A DNA stretch of 64,000 bases from Takashimella koratensis (lineage: Eukaryota > Basidiomycota > Tremellomycetes > Trichosporonales > Tetragoniomycetaceae): contig BCKT01000018.1 of the NCBI GenBank assembly GCA_003116875.1, positions 62,001 to 126,000 on the forward strand, given 5' to 3'. How positions within the stretch are numbered: the stretch's first letter is position 1; each line of letters begins with the position of its first letter. Below the pieces are notes generated by a model, which did no database searches, was not told the DNA's origin, and was given only the letters and a program-made list of their open reading frames with translations. A program made the translations under genes and the position numbers. Of this stretch, positions 1-11,600 are shown piece after piece.

Positions 1-1710
1 TCGCAATCGTCTACTTGTTCAACGCGCTCGACAAGGGTAACCTTTCAAACGCCCAGACGGATGGGCTTGCTACCGATATCGGCCTGGTCGGCAACCAGTA
101 CTGTGAGTTCTCCTCGACTTCTTTGCTAACGATTAGACTTGATCATCACTATCTTCTACGTTCCTCTCTGCTTGGCCGGTACCCCGCTGTCCATGGTTGC
201 ACGCCGATTCTCGGCCGCGAGGGTCATTCCGTTGATGATGCTTGGATTTGGTACTTGTTCCCTTTGCACTGCCGCTGTCACCAACTTTGGTGGACTCTTT
301 GCCCTTCGGTTCCTCCTCGGTGTCTTTGAGAGTCCTATGTAAGCGCTTTTAGTGGGGCTTTGCTGACGTCTCAGGCTTCCGAGGTATGTCTGCTTGCGTG
401 TATGAAAGAAGGAATCTTACCTTTCGCCTTCTTCGTCTCTGTAGTAGTGAGTTTGTCTGCTTGAGCAATGCTGACCAATAGTCGTTTTCTACCTGAGTCA
501 GTTCTACACTCGAGGCGAGCTCGCCCGTCGCATCGGTGTCTACTACGCCGCGTCATCCATCTCAGGAGTGAGCTCCTTGTCTCGTCATTGCTGACCACCA
601 GGCCTTTTCCGGCTTGCTGGCCTTCGGCATCTTCCAGATCAAGTCTTCTAAGCTCAAGGGCTGGCAGTACCTCTTCGTGAGTATGTAACAAACCATAGGC
701 TAACGTCAGCTCATCGAGGGTGCCGGTACAGTGCTCTTCGCGGCCTTTGCCTTCTTCGTGAGTCACCCTTTCTCGGACAATGTTGACATCCAGTGGCTTC
801 CTCGTTCACCTCTCACCTGCTGGTTCTTCGATGAGGATGAGCGCGAGATTGCCCGCAGGCGTATGCTCCGCGACGGTAGCAGCGACGTCAATGAGACCGT
901 GAGTAGTTCCCAAGCACTGCAGCTGAACGAAGATCGACTGGCGTGACGCCTTCCGCCCATTCGTCGAGGACTGGCGATACATTGTTTGGGCGTTCTTGGC
1001 TCTGGGACTTGGTGTCCCTCTCGCTTCCGTTGGCAACTTCTTGCCCCAGATCATCGGCCGCTTGGGCTTCGGTACCGTCAAGACAAACCTCTACACGGTC
1101 GCTCCTGTGAGTCTAGATCAAGGACACTGCTGATCTCAGAACATCGTCGGTACCGTCTTCTTGGTTGGTTTCACTCAAAGCTCTGATCTGTTCCGCGAGC
1201 GTTCGACTCACGTCGTCATCCCTCTGCTCATCACCTTCATCGGTAGGTCTCCTGACGAGGCACTTTTAACATCTAGGATTTGTAATCCTCGGCACTATCG
1301 ACGTCTTGTCGCACAAGGGAGTCGCTTACTTTGCCTGCTTCCTTCTCTGCATCGGCTCCAACACTCCGAGTGTAATGTTGTCGACCTGGTACTCCAACAA
1401 CTCGATGTCTCAAAACCGCCGCGTCGTGCTCACGGGTGTGATGGTTGGAATCGCCAACGCATCGGGTCTCATCAGCGGCAACGTTTTCCAGGCCAAGGAC
1501 GCGCCTGCGTACATTCCTGCCCTCGCCACGTCGGCGGCATTTGGTGGTGCGACCGCCATTGCAGCTTTCGCCTTTGGCATGTACATGCGCTACGACAACC
1601 GTCGCCGAAACATTGAGCAGGGTCTGCCCAAGGAGTGGGGGAGCGCCGATGTCCCCACCGAGTTGCTCGGCAAGGGGCCCAAAGAGCCGGCTTTCCGCTG
1701 GATGTATTAG
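1..1710 (+). CDS. MFS permease, Dal5/allantoate-pantothenate family (5' end outside window)
   Basis: This is a plasma-membrane anion:cation symporter of the major facilitator superfamily. The first residues visible (FNALDKGNLSNAQ) match the end of helix 1 of Dal5-type permeases, so roughly the first 60-80 residues lie upstream of the window. Later segments include GVFESPMLP (helix 4), YLSQFYTRGELARRIGVYY and the last helices, ending FRWMY at 1708 followed by TAG. Introns are short (for example 103-136 and 339-374). The junction between MLP and VFYLS needs a 9-nt exon (375-383) and a 2-nt exon (445-446) to give LPSIVFYLS, the family spacing. The substrate cannot be read from sequence; Dal5 relatives move allantoate, ureidosuccinate, nicotinate, pantothenate or dipeptides. 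It converges on the SDR gene, with 93 bp between the stop codons. The family call is sure, the exon structure less so. Confidence 0.88.
375..446 (+). other. Predicted 9-nt and 2-nt micro-exons of the first permease
   Basis: Reading GTAAGC..CAG (339-374), a 9-nt exon (375-383), GTATGT..TAG (384-444), a 2-nt exon TA (445-446) and GTGAGT..TAG (447-481) joins CCTAT, GCTTCCGAG, TA and TCGTTTTC. The result is P-M-L-P-S-I-V-F-Y-L in frame. Skipping the TA exon shifts the frame. A competing donor at about 398 (GTGTAT) would also keep the frame but adds four residues to a conserved loop. Confidence 0.6.
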
Positions 1711-1803
1711 TCAACGAGTGGAAATGGTGTTTGTTCTCGCGTTGCCTGTGTTGAATCGTCCATGTCAATAGGGAACTACTATGCATATGTCACTTCTACC
1801 ATG

Positions 1804-2966
1804 TTACAAAACGTTCTGGACGTTGGCCACGACAGTGTCCTTGAGAGGAGTCCAGTCCGCCCCCTTGAAAGCTTTGAGAAGAGCAGTGCTCGCCTCGTCA
1901 TCAATGTTGACGGCTGGCTGGTCCTTGAATTGGAAGTCGGGCACGATCTTATGGTCGGGGAAGGCTTCCCTCCACGCCGCAAGGATGTCATCGATGACAA
2001 AGCTATGAGGAGCCGCCCAGAACCTTTTTCCATTGGTGTTCGATTCGAGGAGAGCAGCTACATGGACCGCAGCGGCGTCACGAACGTCAACGAGGCGCGA
2101 GGCCGGGTTCATGAAAGCGACAGCGTAGCTGTTGATGTCGCCGTGGAAAAGCTGGTTGAGGAAGGTGTGTGTTGAGTAGTTGCCCTTGACTGGGTTGGCG
2201 ACGGGCCCGGCGACATAGTCTGGAAGAACAGCGTTGAACGAGAAGGACACCTGTTGTTAGCTGTGAAGCTTGAACGACCTACCTTGTTCTTGCTGAGCCA
2301 TTCCCAGGCGACACGTTCAGTACGAACCTTGCTTGCGGCGTCTTCCGTCAGCAAGAGACCAGGAAATGCACTCACAGACTGCGACAGGAGCGAACGGGTC
2401 ATCTGATTTGATGGTCTTGGCGACGTCGACAAAGTAATCAGCCCAGTCCTTGACCGTCACGTTGACGTCCTTGCCGTGCTCTGGAGCGAAGATGGCGATG
2501 CGAGAAGATGTGAAGGCAATGGACTTTAAACTGCCGGCTCGGGCGGCGGCCTCAAGCAAGGCAACAGTCATCGCCTCGACTCCGGGGACAAGTTCGTCAT
2601 ACGAGGGCGAGAACGAAACGTCAGTGGCGAGGTGAACAACACCTTGGACACCTGCCGTTAGCTCGGTTATGTCTATCTCTCACCCTTCAAGAGACCGTCC
2701 CATGTGGCACCGTCGGCATAGTCGCTGACTTGAACAAATTCGACGGCGGCTTTGCCATACTTGTCCTCCAAGGTATGTTGGAACAATTGTTGTTTCTCGA
2801 CAGATCGCGTCGAGGTACGGACTTTGAATCCCCGGTCGAGCAAAGTGGTCACGACGGAACTGGTGTCAGGTTTGTCAAAGAAAGGTACTTACGATCCAAT
2901 CAGACCGGTGCCACCTGTCACAAGGACGAGGGCGCCAGCGTCGAGTCGGTTGAAGTTGAAAGACAT
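1804..2966 (-). CDS. NAD(P)-dependent extended short-chain dehydrogenase (dihydroflavonol-reductase-like aldehyde/ketone reductase)
   Basis: The protein is about 340 residues long. It opens MSFNFNRLDAGALVLVTGG and continues TGLIGS, the TGGTGLIG Rossmann motif of extended SDRs of the dihydroflavonol-4-reductase / Gre2 group. The catalytic Tyr-Lys pair is in YAASK, formed across an intron near 2370. Further family marks are VVHLAT, the serine pair in AFTSSRI, and RLVDVRDAAAVHV in the substrate domain. The start is the ATG at 2966-2964; four short introns are visible. It probably reduces a small aldehyde or ketone in the cytosol. It is divergent from the glutathione transferase at 3719, with 752 bp between start codons, so the two may be co-regulated. 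The substrate is unknown. Confidence 0.88.
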
Positions 2967-3718
2967 GGTGAATGGGAGTAGCAGGTGTGTTTGTTTAAGT
3001 GTTTCTGTTATGATGTGCGTGAACGAGTTGCTGGTCTTTGTGAGACAACAAGGGCCGCTTTATACCTTTATGCCAGCCTCTACGCCACATGCGTACACGG
3101 CGAAGTGTCACTCTCGCCACATGCTCGTCCAGCATTACAAAGCTGCGTTCTCGGGGAGCTGCAAGGCATATGTGTTCATGTTAGCAAACAATAAAGATAG
3201 TCAAGTGTGAGTCATTACGAAGCAGCTGCGGATTCAGCAAACAAGCTGGCCTGGATACCCGGAGTCTCTTGATTTTCGGCATCGAGTACCTGTGGGTATG
3301 ACTCAGCCCTGCACCTAGACCATTCACTGTCTGATAAATCTGTATTAAATAAGCTTTTCTGAGCCCTTCGGCCCTCCACAACTCCTCCACCAAAGCGGCA
3401 GAATCACGTGACGCGGTGACGGCTCTTGGTCACTACCCAGCGCTCGTCATCACTGCAGCTCTATCTGTACCATGCTCATGACGACTGGTTGACACCAGCA
3501 GACTGGGACAAAGGTCCGACAATGGGAGTTTCGAAGAGGTTTTGACGCTGTTGAAAGCTTTCGTCGTGGCGTTGCCCCAGCTCGTCTCCAGGGAAATCCC
3601 CGGACACTGCCGATTGCACCTCCACTCGTGCGATGGCGTGAGAGTGAGTCATCGAATCCTGGCCAAACTCTTTTCCAGTCGCCAGCATCCTTTCTCACTC
3701 AACAGCAACCACGTAGTC
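2967..3718. promoter_or_regulatory. Divergent intergenic region between the SDR and the glutathione transferase
   Basis: This 752-bp stretch holds no convincing gene. It should contain both promoters and 5' leaders. The part next to the transferase is pyrimidine-rich, ending in an ACTCAACAGCAACC-type leader. I see no perfect TATA box, and none of the GGGAACT motif found in the neighbouring cluster promoters. Confidence 0.5.
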
Positions 3719-4564
3719 ATGGTTTACAAGATTTACGAGCTCGTCCCGCGCGTCGACGACGCTGCGACCTCCAATAACGTCTCCCCGCACGTGTTCAAGA
3801 CCAAGCTCGACCTGGCGTGGGTTTGTCACGGGGATCTGCGCTGACAACTCCAGCATCCTCGGGATTGAGCATGACCGAGCGGGCTTGATCTTCCCCCAGA
3901 TCCGGGGACATCTCGCCGAGCTCACGGCCAACGATGCGGTCACCGTGCCTACCTTGGAGTCCAACGGCTCATTCATCACCGACTCGTGGAAGATTGCCGA
4001 ATACGTAAGCAACGAGTACTGAATCAAGCTAACTCGCAGCTCGATGAAAAGTACGCTGCTGGCAAGCTGTTCGGCAGCGTGGAGGGCAAGGCCTTTGCCA
4101 AACTTCTCGAAATCTGGGGCAACTCTGACCTCGGCGAGACCATCCGTCCCCTCGTCGGCCCCAAGGTAAGTCTCGAGTCTGCTTGAGCTAACCGCTAGTT
4201 CTACACTTTGCAAGACGAAGCCAATCAGGAGTACATGCTCAGGGTCAAATTTGGAGGTGACGCCGAGAAGCTCAAGGCTGGCATTGCTCGCTTGGAGGAC
4301 CCGGCGTTCGTCCAGTCTCAGACCGCTGCGATTCGAGCCCGTCTCCAGCTCCTTGAATCCCAGCTGGCGTACCTCAAGTCGACAGGCAGTGGTCCCTTCC
4401 TCGCCGGAACCACTGCTACTCATGCCGACGCTGTCGTATTTGGTTGGTTTGGGTTTTTGGAGCGGATCAACAAGCCCGCTGCCGACTTGGCCTGGCGACA
4501 CGAGAGCCTGCCAAACGTTAGCGCCTGGGTCGAAGCCGTCACCGCGTTCGGCGTTAGCATTTAG
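3719..4564 (+). CDS. Glutathione S-transferase (fungal FuA / beta-etherase-like class)
   Basis: After splicing three short introns (for example GTAAGC..CGCAG ending just before LDEKY) the protein is about 240 residues, normal for a cytosolic GST. The N-terminal thioredoxin-like domain shows NNVSPHVFKTKLDLA, where the Ser-Pro region corresponds to the glutathione-activating loop of fungal FuA and bacterial LigE/LigF-type GSTs. VPTLES (cis-Pro before the sheet) and ITDSWKIAEYLDEKY (glutathione gamma-Glu binding) follow. The all-helical C-terminal domain ends FGVSI. It would conjugate or reductively cleave a glutathione-reactive substrate in the cytosol. The start is the ATG at 3719. Its 3' end lies 12 bp from that of the convergent F-box gene, so the transcripts must overlap. 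Confidence 0.85.
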
Positions 4565-4576
4565 ATTATGCATAGT

Positions 4577-5722
4577 TCATGCTGAGAGCAATCGCCAAAG
4601 GTTGGCTTCGCCTGATATCAGAGCCCCATCTGGTACCCCTCTGTCTACCCATTCTGCCATCGTCACCACTTCCACCTTTCTCATCTGCGCATCCAATGTC
4701 TCTTCACTCTTCCCTGCTTGCTTCATGGCTGACCTCACGTCGCGGGTGAAGGAATAGTTGGCTACGTGTGGAGTTCCTGGAGGGACGTGTCCTTGCGGTA
4801 GGAGAGGGATCGCTCCAATGTTGACGATCGTCCACGGAACGGTGCAGGATGCGCATCCATCGATAAACCCTTGTCTGAATCGGTCAAAGAAGGCACGTTC
4901 ATCCCAATCGGGTCTTCGGACCTGGGGCGCCCTCAGACGGCCTCGACTCATGCTAGCGTTGAAGATGATCGTAACGTGGTCCAAGGTCGGTGAAGCGGCG
5001 AGTTTCAAAGCCAAGTTGCCACTGCTTGTTGTCTCCCGAGGACCAAGCTCGGTTCGCTCGAAGATCAGAATAAGGTGCTTGCATCCCACTTGAGAGAGAT
5101 GCAAGGGAACCAGGCCGTGAACCTTATCTGCCATACCGCCGACCAAGTCGCGCAATACAACGATCGGTGGACGAAGATGGTGCAGGAGGGAGCACGAGTA
5201 GTCCAACTGCGCATCGTCTCAGCCATTCCTCACATGTTCCGAACTGACCTTGGTGTCCCCATTTGCCCCATAGCAAAAGTCGACAGTCGAAGGAGCCCCA
5301 TAACTATGTACGCGCAACAATTTGACCCCGCTGAGAGCTGTCGCACCAGTTGCCCAACGTCGACAAGAGTCTGAGCGGTGCGCGGTGATGCAAAGGGTTT
5401 TGGTCTTGCGAAAGAGCCGTTCCTTGAGGCTCTCTGTCTCCGTAGGGCGGCGGGGGCGGGTGATTGAGAGCGCATGCCGCAAGCCTTTAGTCCCATCCCA
5501 GCGTCGTACTTCTGGTTTGACCGACAAGGTGCGGTACAATACACGGCCGGCCTCATCGTAAAAGTATGAGTTGACTCGCAAGCATCGTGCAAGGTCGCCT
5601 CGAGAGAGGTAAGTGAACAGCTGGCTGAGAGCGCCGCTCGACGCGAGGCGATTCCAGCGGTCTGTAGGAGGTCAGCAAGAGTCCTCTGACCCATATCCTA
5701 GCTTACCCTCGCCTGATGACAT
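4577..5722 (-). CDS. F-box-like / leucine-rich hypothetical protein
   Basis: The protein is about 350 residues long, starting MSSGEDRWNRLASS at 5722. The N-terminal segment ALSQLFTYLSRGDLARC followed by RVNSYFYDEAGRVLYRTL has the helix pattern of a degenerate F-box (residues about 12-50). The rest is a scaffold with hydrophobic strands every 25-30 residues (VKLLRVHSYGAPS, HLILIFERTEL, LDHVTIIFNAS), as in F-box/LRR-like proteins that are abundant in this group of yeasts. Two introns are visible: one after codon 5 (GTAAGC..CTACAG) and one at about 5208-5250 (GTCAGT..GCGCAG). A role as an SCF ubiquitin-ligase adaptor is inference from the N-terminus only; there is no catalytic motif. Confidence 0.65.
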
Positions 5723-5945
5723 GCTGCGGATGATAGAGTTTGAGAACAAGAGGTTGCATCCTAGCTTATATAACTATGGAGATACTAAAATGAGTCTCCT
5801 ACTTTTGCTAATCACATGATTGTCACAACTTCACAGACATCCTACTATGACTACCTCGACGTCTTATTGTCCACCTAGTCATGCATGCATGTCGCTGATC
5901 AAAGGAAATACCTGAGTAGTCAGCACATCATTTCATCAGATTAAC

Positions 5946-7661
5946 CTACTTGAAATGAGGGTTCATGTCACCGAGCTCGGGCTGGTCCTCGGCACCGTCC
6001 GCCACCATCTTGGCACGCTTGTCGTTGATCATCTTGAGCGCAATGGCCATGCCGGTGGTCAAGAGCAGACCAGCGGCCGAGCAGCCGATGGAAATGTACA
6101 AGGACTCAAAGTATCGCGGCGCGAGGTTCGACGAGTAGATGAAACCGATACTAATGGTCAGCTCGAACGTAAAGGGATGACTCACGCGGCACCGGCGGTG
6201 TTGCCCAAGAGCTGGTTGATACCAAACGCAGTTGTTCGCTTGAAGTGGTGAGCAGTGTTGTTGCTGATCCACGAGATGTTGAGACCGGGGACAGTGTAAA
6301 GACCCAGGGAAACAATGAAGACTCCGGCATAGCGGCCGCCGATGCTGTCGGAGGTGGCCAGGACGACGTAGCCAATGATCTGGAAGAGGAAGCTCATGGC
6401 GATGAAGGGGCTTCGAAGCTTGAATCTGTCACTGAGACGACCGATGAAGATGTAGAAGACAGCGGCAACAATGTAAACGGGAACAGTGAGAAGCTGGGCG
6501 TTGACATTGGAGAAACCCATGCCCTTGATGACCGCCGGCATAAAGGTTGAGATGCCGTAGAGGGTGATGTCGGTGCAGAACTCGATAAGGCCAGTAACGT
6601 AGGTCTGAATTCAGCAATGTCTACGCCAAGAGCTCACCTTCCAGTCGGTAGCACCCTTCCTGACCTGGACCCATGAGAACTTCTCGTCCGGGTTGTAGTT
6701 GACCTTGTTGTTCTCGACCCGGATCTTGGCGTGCTCCTTCTGCTCAGCGGTGAGGAACCAAGCGGTCTCGATCGACTTGGGCATGCAGAGGTAGGTGATA
6801 GGGCCCATGGCGAGAGAGAGGGTACCCTCGACAATGTAGAGGTACTGCCATCCGACGAGGTTGCCGCTCTCGATGCGGACAAGACCGTAAGCCATGAGAC
6901 CACCGAAGGCACCGGAAAGGGCGCAGCAGAGGAAGATGTAGGACATGCGACGACCAATCTCCTCGCGGCGGTAGTGCATGAAGACGTAGACGCTGATAGC
7001 GGGGAACAGGCCTGTAGAGTCTCAGTGATGACAATGGACTGATGAGCTACTAACCTGCCTCGAAGACGCCGAGCAAGATACGAATGGCGATAAGGTTGTG
7101 GTAGTTGCGAGCCCAGGCGGTGGAGAGGGTCAAGACACCCCAAGCGACAGCGGAGGCGGAGACTGCCATCAGCTATGAAGGACATTGACGACTCACGCAT
7201 GTTACGGGCACCAACAATCTTGAGCAAGTTTGCCCAGACGGGCTCAAAGACGACATACGTGGCGTAGACGACACTGACGGCGGCCGAGTACTGGGTGGCT
7301 GGGAATTAGCTTATGACCGGAAGGGTGGCCTACCTGTGAGGCCCAGAGACGCGGACATGGACGGGCTACTGATATTTGCGCTACCACTGCAGGATTAGCT
7401 CTGCACTCGCGTGATCGACCTACATGTTACCGCGGTCCAGGAAACTGAAGAGATAGAGGAGACCGAGGATGGGAATCAGGAAGAGGTCAAACTTCCTCGT
7501 GAGAACGGCATCGTGATGAGGGTCGAGCTGGGGTGCGACCTCGATGGACGAAGCGGTGATGGGTTCTTTCTCGACGTCCTGTTCGGTTAGTTTTCTTGTT
7601 GGCCGGCTCCACTCACAGTCATGGCGGGTACTTTCTTCTCGGATGGTGTTTGTGGGGGCAT
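5946..7661 (-). CDS. MFS permease, Dal5/allantoate-pantothenate family (cluster transporter)
   Basis: This is a complete transporter of about 490 residues with 12 predicted helices, starting MPPQTPSEKKVPAM at 7661 and ending DMNPHFK. Helix 1 carries LYLFSFLDRGNIGSAN and helix 4 RILLGVFEAGLFPA, both Dal5-family signatures. WQYLYIVEG and the central cytoplasmic loop (EQKEHAKIRVEN) also fit. At least six short introns interrupt it. It lies upstream of the 5-oxoprolinase gene on the same strand. Its promoter carries two copies of the AGTTCCC motif shared with the oxoprolinase/regulator promoter and the DUF1445 promoter. By context I infer that it imports 5-oxoproline, hydantoin or a related small cyclic amide; homology alone gives only 'organic anion'. 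Confidence 0.9.
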
Positions 7662-8622
7662 GGCGACAGAAGAAGGTGGGGCCTTCTTATATGCCTGAGA
7701 TCAGCAGATGTTGGGGAGACGGGAGAGCAAATGGGAGAAAGGGGAATGCGAGTTCCCGTTGAGCAGCTCCAACATCGAAGGCATACGGAATGAAGTTCCC
7801 TCAAGCTGTTGTCGAGTAAAATGCTTATCGGCTTACCGAGTGACCAAGGGAAAACAGTTCCAGACCCTGAAATAAAGAGGAATTGCAACTGGAAGACGGT
7901 TTCCCCGGAACAAACGTCAGACTTGCCTCTTTCAGAAGTTACGGACGATCAGGTGGCAAAGACAGTCTCGAATGTGATTGGATAAGGCGTAATAGCCATG
8001 TTTGGCTACCGAGGCCAGATCCAGAAATACGGCGTCTCGGCGTGGGCAAAAGCCACAGTGCACACTTGGCACTCAGCCCGGGTGACTCCGGGTTTCTTCT
8101 TCCTTCCTTGAGGCCTGAAATGGTATGGGGCCCGAGTCCCCATTGACCCTCTAGTTCGAGGGTTCGCGTGTACCTGATGACTACTCTGTGATCATCAGAC
8201 GTGCTTACCCCGTCTCCGATCCACCCCGCCGAGTTTCGTCTCGTCTTGCCACATTCAGTCCTCCAACCAGAGTCTCCCAACATTGTAGCCTGGACTGGTC
8301 AATGTCATGGGGCGAGTATATGATCACAAGACCACTACCCTCTTCACACATGCTCTTTCTCTTAGCCAACCAGAGATGCACGACACAGTAATCCAACCAG
8401 AGTCCGCGCCGTGAAGACCACATGACCGGAGCCCTCAACGAACGCACATGCGACACTCTTCTCTCGTCCAACCAAAGAGTTGTATACACCATTGGGAATC
8501 ACAAAACCACCAACTCTGTGGCCGCACATGTAACACTCATTGACTGCTCCAACCACAATCCTCACTCGCTGTGGAGCATCGCCAAAGTGTCACAAAATTC
8601 ATACAAACATTGGGGAAACAAA
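7662..8622. promoter_or_regulatory. Promoter region of the cluster permease, with repeated motifs
   Basis: This 961-bp gap has no gene. It contains AGTTCCC at 7751-7757 (inside CGAGTTCCC, 7749-7757) and at 7794-7800. GATAAG sites lie at 7824-7829 (minus strand) and 7981-7986 (plus strand), matching the site of fungal GATA nitrogen regulators. The decamer CCAACCAGAG occurs at 8263, 8366 and 8393, with shortened copies (CCAACCA) at 8468 and 8549. The last part must also hold the 3' end of the oxoprolinase transcript. Confidence 0.6.
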
Positions 8623-11600
8623 TTAATTGGTATACTGCTGCTCTCTGAACTGCGAAACTGAACCCATCCCTCTGCTAGGCGGGGCTGGCTCTTGGGCAGT
8701 AATGTACTGCATCGCCTCGGGGTCTTCCTCGCTCCCTGGCTTGCCAAAACCGCCACCTCCAGGAGTTTCTGCACTTGTCAGTATTATTCAGAGTCTTCGA
8801 GACTTGTAACTCACTAATCACAATCATGTCACCAGCCTGAATACGCATTTGGTTCTTGCCACCCAGGTTGATAACCGCCTTGACACCGTTGCGAGTCCTG
8901 TGCCACAGGTTCTCACCACGCTGACCTGGCTCTCCACCAAGCATGCCATAAGGCGCGATGACTCGTCGTTCAGAGAGAATCGCGCAATCGACATCCTTGG
9001 TGAACTCGACAGCACGGATACAGCCGTCACCGCCACGGTGTCGACCGTTACCGCCCGAGCCATCACGAACGCTGTACTCGCGGATGATGACTGGGTAGTT
9101 GCGCTCGGTAATCTCAACGTCACCGATGCAGGTGTTAGACATGTGGACGTGGGTAGCGGATTGACCGTCCCAAGTGGCACCTGCACCGCTACCACCGGCA
9201 AGCGTCTCGTAAAAGCCAAAGCCTTTGACCGTACCGTCCTTGCCGACCTTGTCGTAACCAAAGGTGAAGCTGGGGTCAGTCAAGAACATATTCCAAGCCT
9301 ACTTGTTGCAACCACCCTGAGACGCGCCGGAAGCCTGGAACGCTTTGAGGATGACATCGGTCATTCTACTGTCAGCAATGTCAAACCCTTGACCCACCTT
9401 TGACTGGTCTCGACGTTGCCCGCGACAGTCGCTGCGTCTTCTGAGGGCGCCAACAGCGAGCCAGGGGGAACGATAACCTCGATAGGCTTGAGACAGCCGT
9501 GGTTGAGCGGCATCTCGACGTTGATGAGACAGCGGAGGGTGTACAGGATCGCCGAGTAGAGAATGGCGGTGGGTGCGTTCAAGTTGCCGTAGACTTGGTT
9601 GGACGTCTAATGTCAGCTATATTCATTGTCATATCTCACCCCTGTAAAGTCAAAGACCGCTGAACCAAGCTCCGGGTCGATGGTGATCTTGAGCTTGATT
9701 GTGCTACCGTCGTCCAAGTAGTCTTCCGCCTCGAGTGGCAGGCCACCAAACTTGGCCGCAACTTGCTTTAACAAGTTGCGGACAGCGTACTCAGCGGCGT
9801 TCTGAATACCTCGCATGTAGTGCTGGATAACAGGTGTGGTGTACTGGGCGCACAGACCCTTGATGAGGGTGATGCCTCGGAGGTTGGCACTGATCTGAGC
9901 CTTGAGATCAGAAATGTTGTCGCTCAGCGAACGAGCGCCACTGCATCCGGGGTACTGAGCCGGGTCGTCAAAGAGGAACTTCTTCACCCCAGCCTCGTCA
10001 AAGACGCCCGCCTTGACAAGCTTGAGCGACTTGACCTGGGCACCCTCCTGCCAGATCTCGGTGGAGAACGGCGGCATCGAACCCGCACGAACACCGCCAA
10101 TGTCGGCGTGGTGAGCACGTGATGCGGCCCAGAAGACGATCTCGCCATTGTGGAAGGCAGGGGAGATGACGGTGATGTCGGGCAAGTGAGAGCCACCGGC
10201 GGCCGGGTGGTTGGAGACGAAGACGTCACCATCCTCGAGCTTCCCGGCCCAGAGCTGAGCCTGGTAGCGGACAGCGTGGGACATGGCGCCGAGATGCGCA
10301 GGCACGTCTGGGGCGTTGGCAGTGAGGTTCCCATCAGGGTCGAAGAGGGCGCACGAAAAATCGAGTCGTTCCTTGATGTTGACACTGATGGCGGTCTGAC
10401 GAAGGACAGATCCCATTTGCTCGGCGATACTCATGAAGCGGTGGCCAAAGACGGAGAGCTGGATCGGGTCGTAAACGTCTGGGTTGAGGCTGACGACCTC
10501 CTTGGTCTCCTTGACAGCGTCGAGCACGACGTGGTCGGTGAGCGCGATAGCCTCAAACGTGGGCTCGACGAGGATGGTTTGGGTCGCGTCGTAGATGATG
10601 GCGGGACCGGCAACGACTGAGCCGGGCTTGAGGGCATCGAGCGAGACCAAGGCCGTCGACTGCCACCCAGAGCTGAAGTAGACCTGGTGAGTACCAACGG
10701 CGTTGACGCGGACACGAGTGACAGCGGCGAGCTCGTCGTAGAGACTTGGTGGGCAACGGACCTCGCTGAGACCGGTGGCACGGACACGGATGTCGTCAAC
10801 GTGGATGACGCGGTCAGCGAGGATGAAGCCGAAGAGGGACTTGTGCTGTTCGACAAACGCGTCGCCGAGGTCGGTGCCGTCCTGGGGTTTCGGAATCATG
10901 AGCGCGGTGCTAGACCCCTGGTAGCGGCAGTTGAAAAAGGACTCGACCTGGATACGGTCGGACGAGAACCCTTGCTCAGTGAGTCGGGTCTTGACTTCCT
11001 GGGAAAGGGCATTGACTCGGTTGTCGAGGTCGCCGGCAGACTCTTTCTCCGCAAGCAAAGCGGAGGGCTCTTGAAATTCCTCGACGACATCGGCGATGGA
11101 CATGCCGTAGGCCGAGAGAATCGAGGAGAACTTTGGGACGATGAGGCGGCGGACGTTGAGGGCCGAGGCGAGAGCACAGCCGTGCTGGCCTCCGGCACCA
11201 CCAAAGATGACAAGGTTATGGGCGCTCGTCTCGAACCCACGGGCCTCGGTGAGCGTTCGGATGGGTCGGCACATGGCTTCGTTGGCAACCTCGAGGAAGC
11301 CGAGGGCGATCTCTTCGACGGTCAAGGACTGGTCGGGGCGGTCGGCGTTGATGGTCAACGCGAGCTCTTCAAACGCCTTGCGAGTGGCGGCGACGTCGAG
11401 GGGCTGATCCTCGTTGGGTCCGAAGATGCGGGGGCTAAAGTCAGTAAAGATTACACAGATCACTCACAATCGCTCAGGAAGGAGACGGCCAAGGATCAAG
11501 TTGGCGTCGGTGACGGCGAGGTGGCCGCCCTTGCCGTATGCGACGGGACCAGGGTGCGCACCAGCCGACTGAGGGCCGACCTTGAACATCTTATTGGACC

